In this document: piece after piece, positions 6,771 through 9,632 of the stretch
How the letters are laid out: each line of letters starts with the position of its first letter
How positions within the stretch are numbered: the stretch's first letter is position 1
Assembly (NCBI GenBank): GCA_026786325.1
Contig: JAJAYH010000245.1
Span: 1-9,632, forward strand
From: Alkalinema sp. CAN_BIN05
GTDB lineage: Bacteria; Cyanobacteriota; Cyanobacteriia; Leptolyngbyales; Leptolyngbyaceae
Reading direction: 5' to 3'
Length of the DNA stretch: 9,632 bases
The notes under the pieces: generated by a model
Seen by the model: only the letters and a program-made list of their open reading frames with translations
The model's database searches: none
Told to the model about the DNA's origin: nothing
Position numbers and translations under genes: made by a program

Positions 6771-6803
6771 AGTCCCCCTTTTTAAGGGGGATTTAGGGGG
6801 ATC
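6771..6803. repeat. Dispersed cyanobacterial palindromic repeat, CCCCCTTTTTAAGGGGG type
   Basis: A perfect inverted repeat, TCCCCCTT (6773-6780) and AAGGGGGA (6784-6791) around TTT, is followed by TTTAGGGGGATC. I know this sequence as a common dispersed intergenic element of cyanobacteria. It fills a third of the 97-bp gap between the two paralogues. As RNA it could form a strong hairpin on either strand and so lower or separate expression of the downstream gene. Confidence 0.75.
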
Positions 6804-6841
6804 GAGATTGATCAGAATCACGAGAGAATTCAAAGCTAAAG

Positions 6842-8521
6842 CTATCGAACTGGTGTGGCAACCTTTGTTTTGGCAGGGACTAACGCAGGATCATCAACCT
6901 TTGGTCCCGCAGGTAAAATTGCACTGACCCAAGCGACAATTTGGGCACCTTTCACTTCTAAAGTTTGACCATCCCAGAACCAATGGGAACTACCAGAAGA
7001 GAACTCTCCCGACTCCCCACTCCAACTTGAATCAAACTCTCGACGACTATGGCTAGCACGGCCACCCACGACCAATGGACCAAAGGCAAAGCCCCCGCCA
7101 CCACTGACATTTGTGCTGCTGCTACTACTTTGATTTCGGGCATTTTGATAGGTTTGATTCATTGTTTGGCCATCACTACCCCAATTGTCACTCTGAATCT
7201 TCACCTTACGCACCACCAGGAATTGAGTCGGCAACATGGGCATCAAGGCTTCTGTCAAACCGACTTGGCCATCTATAGTCCCATCACTGACTGCATTCTT
7301 TTTCTGATCTTTCAAATACCAGCCTTTGGTATAAAACAAATCACTCATTAACCAATCTCGATGAATATCACAAAGACCATATTCGATCGTAATGGTCAAA
7401 TTTGTCGCAGTGTTTTTGAATTGGTTTTGGCTGGAACTATTAGAACCAGAATTACCAGAACTACTGGACGAAGACCCACCACCACCACCGCCTAAGGTAA
7501 TGAACCCTAGGCTAAAACCACCACTACCGGAAGTCGATGAAGATTGGCTGTGGGTGTTACCGTAGTAGGAACCATTACGACTGCTAGAGACTTCGCTAGC
7601 ATAATCACTTTGGGAAATCTTCAAGGATTGCCAACCAATATCATCCACATCCATATCACACCAAGATGTTGGCAGAATGTAGGAATAGGGCGTTTTGGTT
7701 GAGACCACTCCAGTAAGACCCAAATTCCAGGCATCGTAAGTCTTCCGGGCTTTAGCAATCATATATTCTGGCAAACTCACGCCGACCGACTTCACCGTTG
7801 CCAATGCCCGCTCAACTTTTTCAGCACCCTGAGTCTTAAAAGCATCCCAGGCATCATCGACATCCTGTTGATAGACGACTGAAGTTTGAGGCCAGAGATC
7901 GGCTTGAATAGGATCACTGAGGGCTTCGCCTTGTTTGCGGGCAAATTTTTCTTTTGCTTTGGCGTAAGCTTTTGCATTTTCAATATACTTTTCATAGCGA
8001 CGTGTAGGTGCGTCAAAGTCATATTGCGTTGCATCATCACTATCTTTTTGATACAGAACTTTGAGGGCTTCATCGACCCGTTTTTTCACGTCGGGGGCAA
8101 TGTTAGCCGAGGCAATCGCTTGCATTCCATTCAAAATCCCTTCATAGGCATTCCCAATACTACGTTCAGGATCATATGCTTGATATAGACCATCGGTTGT
8201 CACCATGATCAATCGATCGGCTAATTTTGAGCAATTGTAGGCAGCATTAATCGCCCGTTTAGCTCGATCGATCGCTGCTGATGCCGCAACAGCAGGGGTG
8301 GAGGTTGTAGAGGATTTGAAGGTGTCCTGTAGGGTTGATCCACCGATCGGGGACCAAGGTTTTGCATAGTCTCTGGGGTCGATCATTTTACCCAAAGGCA
8401 AATGGGAGAAGACAACGGGATTGAGCGGTTTGCCATTTAAATCTTTGGATTGTTCGCCCAAAACACGGTGACGCAATTCATCAAAAATTGCTAATACGGC
8501 AGCGCCGGGATGTGCAGACAT
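6842..8521 (-). CDS. Unknown protein with Ser/Gly-rich inserts and the shared C-terminal domain (559 aa)
   Basis: No family name is recognised. A Shine-Dalgarno (GGAG, 8530-8533) lies 8 nt before the ATG. There is no signal peptide or membrane helix. Residues 75-265 are Ala/Lys/Glu-rich and look like long helices. Block A is LPTSWC...W..LKI (283-302). Residues 315-367 are Ser/Gly-rich around a hydrophobic core GGFSLGFITLGG (334-345). Block B is LTITIEY...IHRDW...W (375-401), block C is MPMLP...LVVRKVKIQS (427-444). A second Ser/Gly segment (464-512) holds block D, FAFGPLVVGGR (478-488), and block E is GAQIVAW...LP (525-537). The last 20 residues are a loose Pro/Lys tail. Blocks B and C align without gaps to the 458-aa neighbour. 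The alternation of polar tracts with short hydrophobic cores between beta-like blocks could be flexible display loops or amphipathic beta-hairpins; that is speculation. It is the first gene of the likely pair. Confidence 0.87.
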   Translation of the reverse strand: MSAHPGAAVLAIFDELRHRVLGEQSKDLNGKPLNPVVFSHLPLGKMIDPRDYAKPWSPIGGSTLQDTFKSSTTSTPAVAASAAIDRAKRAINAAYNCSKLADRLIMVTTDGLYQAYDPERSIGNAYEGILNGMQAIASANIAPDVKKRVDEALKVLYQKDSDDATQYDFDAPTRRYEKYIENAKAYAKAKEKFARKQGEALSDPIQADLWPQTSVVYQQDVDDAWDAFKTQGAEKVERALATVKSVGVSLPEYMIAKARKTYDAWNLGLTGVVSTKTPYSYILPTSWCDMDVDDIGWQSLKISQSDYASEVSSSRNGSYYGNTHSQSSSTSGSGGFSLGFITLGGGGGGSSSSSSGNSGSNSSSQNQFKNTATNLTITIEYGLCDIHRDWLMSDLFYTKGWYLKDQKKNAVSDGTIDGQVGLTEALMPMLPTQFLVVRKVKIQSDNWGSDGQTMNQTYQNARNQSSSSSTNVSGGGGFAFGPLVVGGRASHSRREFDSSWSGESGEFSSGSSHWFWDGQTLEVKGAQIVAWVSAILPAGPKVDDPALVPAKTKVATPVR

Positions 8522-8549
8522 AATTGAGGCTCCATAGAAAATTAAGTGA

Positions 8550-8590
8550 ATGGGAAAGCCATGAGTTTGTTAAGTTCAACGGCTTTCCAT
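8550..8590 (-). promoter_or_regulatory. Inverted repeat in the leader of the 559-aa gene
   Basis: ATGGGAAAGCC (8550-8560) and GGCTTTCCAT (8581-8590) pair over 10 bp with one bulged G, leaving a 20-nt loop. It lies 28 nt upstream of the start codon, beyond the ribosome binding site. A leader hairpin or an operator are both possible. Confidence 0.5.
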
Positions 8591-8626
8591 ACCTAAGATT
8601 CTGGCGCATTCTTTCGCTGACCGCAG

Positions 8627-8640
8627 TACCCGATCGGGTA
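8627..8640. promoter_or_regulatory. Perfect 14-bp palindrome TACCCGATCGGGTA
   Basis: The palindrome is centred on CGATCG in the 285-bp divergent intergenic region, about 106 bp from the minus-strand start and 167 bp from the plus-strand start. It is followed by ATTTTTT, so on the plus strand it resembles a tiny terminator, although no plus-strand gene precedes it. A dimeric regulator site is the other reading. CGATCG alone is abundant in this genome, so only the outer TACC/GGTA adds information. Confidence 0.4.
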
Positions 8641-8701
8641 ATTTTTTAAAGGTCCGCCCGACATTATTCGGATGGTTTACGCATTGTTGTTGTTGCACTC
8701 A

Positions 8702-8735
8702 GTAAGATTGAGAGACATTCCTTAGCAATCTTTAC
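8702..8735 (+). promoter_or_regulatory. Inverted repeat upstream of the binding-protein gene
   Basis: GTAAGATTG (8702-8710) pairs with CAATCTTTAC (8726-8735) with one bulge across a 15-nt gap. It ends about 24 bp before the likely -35 box of the following gene, a position where an activator or repressor dimer could bind. Confidence 0.4.
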
Positions 8736-8758
8736 TTCGCAATATTCGAGTTAATGTA

Positions 8759-8788
8759 TTGTTGATTATCAGGAGCTAATTTTAAAAT
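8759..8788 (+). promoter_or_regulatory. Likely promoter of the binding-protein gene
   Basis: TTGTTG (8759-8764) and TAAAAT (8783-8788) are spaced by 18 bp, close to sigma-70 consensus. Transcription would begin near 8795, giving a leader of roughly 12 nt before the ATG at 8807, which fits the lack of a well-placed Shine-Dalgarno. Confidence 0.45.
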
Positions 8789-8806
8789 AGGACGGCTGTA
8801 AGTTTG

Positions 8807-9632
8807 ATGGGTAGAACAGTTGTAAGATTTTGCGCGATCGTCCTGACCACACTTTTAATGGTGGTATCACTGGGAGGCTTATATCCGCAGGGTCTGAGGG
8901 CCGAAGGTAATGCGATCGAGATTGCTGTAGCTGCACCTCTAGACGATGACGGTGCTAGTGGCGGTCAAGAGATAGTCGATAGCGTCAAACTATATATTGA
9001 TGCGACCAATCGTGACGGGGGTATTAATGGTCGTCAGCTTAAATTAAATATTTTTGATGACAAGGGGAATGCTGACGGTGCGGCTCAAGTTGCTAACGAG
9101 ATTGCTAAAAGTAATGCGCTGGTGGTGTTAGGTCATCGATCGTCCGATGCCTCGATCGCCGCAGGTAGTGTTTATCAAGACCGTAAATTACCTGCGATTA
9201 CAGGTACGGCAAATAGCCCTAAAGTTACGAGCGATCGCCCCTATTATTTTCGGATTATTTATACTAATCCCGATCTTGCCAAAACCCTATCAATTTACGC
9301 ACAGCAAGTACTTCAGTTCAAAACTGCTAGTGTGATTTATGACAAGGCTAGTAAAAATGAAGAGGCGCAGTCTCAAGTCATTAAGTCCGCCTTTGAAACC
9401 AATGGTAAGGGCAAAATTCAGAAAATTTGGGCGATCGATTCTGACCCGAACAATCGCAAAGCATCGGTACAGCAAGTCGTCAATGAAATCGCCGCCGAGC
9501 CTGAAGCAGGAATTTTGTTCTTAACGATGTCAAAAGAGGATGTGGCTGAAGACTTTCTGGTGGCGCTTAAACAAAAGGGAATAAAAAATAGTCTTCTCGG
9601 TGAACAAGCATTAGGCCGGGAATCCTTTGCTA
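8807..9632 (+). CDS. Type 1 periplasmic-binding (LivJ-like) substrate-binding protein, 5' part
   Basis: The frame stays open from ATG 8807 to the window end, giving 275 residues of an unfinished protein. Residues 1-32 are a Sec signal peptide: basic MGRTVVR, a hydrophobic core, and cleavage probably after LRA (30-32). There is no lipobox. The mature part follows the ABC branched-chain amino-acid receptor fold. IEIAVAAPL (37-45) is the first strand, followed by NRDGGINGRQL (68-78), LGHRSSDASIAAG (108-120, ligand-binding edge of lobe 1), LPAITGTANSP (128-138) and YYFRIIYTNP (146-155). Lobe 2 begins with ASVIYDK (174-180). Members bind small ligands such as amino acids or urea in the periplasm, for an ABC importer or, when fused to signalling domains, for sensing. 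Which applies depends on sequence beyond the window. HRSS in place of the common H-x-x-S edge is within family variation. An in-frame TTG at 8804 is a less likely start. Confidence 0.9.
   Translation, partial: MGRTVVRFCAIVLTTLLMVVSLGGLYPQGLRAEGNAIEIAVAAPLDDDGASGGQEIVDSVKLYIDATNRDGGINGRQLKLNIFDDKGNADGAAQVANEIAKSNALVVLGHRSSDASIAAGSVYQDRKLPAITGTANSPKVTSDRPYYFRIIYTNPDLAKTLSIYAQQVLQFKTASVIYDKASKNEEAQSQVIKSAFETNGKGKIQKIWAIDSDPNNRKASVQQVVNEIAAEPEAGILFLTMSKEDVAEDFLVALKQKGIKNSLLGEQALGRESFA

Noticed and set aside
6682..6927. Plus-strand frame with a VPLFKGDLGG segment
   Set aside because: Its recognisable part is only the translated dispersed palindromic repeat; it overlaps both genuine minus-strand genes.
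7440..7500. Low-complexity DNA in the 559-codon gene as a microsatellite or CRISPR-like array
   Set aside because: It is Ser and Gly codons in mixed usage, with no fixed repeat unit or spacers; it is coding sequence in an intact frame.
1..9632. A defence island or prophage
   Set aside because: Apart from the Rpn-like gene there are no integrase, transposase, toxin-antitoxin, restriction or phage structural genes, and no attachment-site repeat at the tRNA.

Overview
The window looks like a piece of a cyanobacterial chromosome. CGATCG and the HIP1 octamer GCGATCGC recur throughout (for example at 1896, 2365, 2591, 6182 and 9231). The gene families also fit cyanobacteria: a short single-RRM RNA-binding protein, an Rpn-like nuclease with a DUF4351 tail, the non-mevalonate enzyme IspD, and the dispersed CCCCCTTTTTAAGGGGG repeat. 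No genus can be named from this alone.

Left part (1-2207): the 3' end of an unrecognised acidic protein is followed on the same strand by an Rpn/PD-(D/E)XK nuclease-family protein. Then, on the minus strand, come a doubtful 97-residue ORF and an RRM RNA-binding protein. The 3' end of the RRM gene carries a 15-bp tandem duplication that includes the stop codon.

Centre (2208-5367): a 113-bp divergent promoter region separates the RRM gene from a 665-residue S9 (prolyl oligopeptidase family) serine peptidase with an intact catalytic triad. It is followed by two hairpins, a tRNA-Lys with anticodon CUU, and ispD, a housekeeping isoprenoid gene with a GTG start. ispD converges on the next minus-strand block.

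Right part (5368-8806): two minus-strand genes of unknown function, 559 and then 458 codons, lie head to tail. Their proteins share five ordered motif blocks, partly aligned without gaps, so they are diverged paralogues. They differ in the segment between the first two blocks: Ser/Gly-rich in one, long and apparently helical in the other. A palindromic cyanobacterial repeat sits between the genes. This pair is the most interesting and least explained content of the window.

Right edge (8807-9632): a divergent gene encodes the first 275 residues of a secreted type 1 periplasmic-binding (LivJ-like) protein and runs off the window. The 285-bp intergenic region before it has three inverted repeats and a plausible promoter.

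Apart from the paralogue pair, the genes do not form one obvious pathway. They read as independent housekeeping and accessory units.
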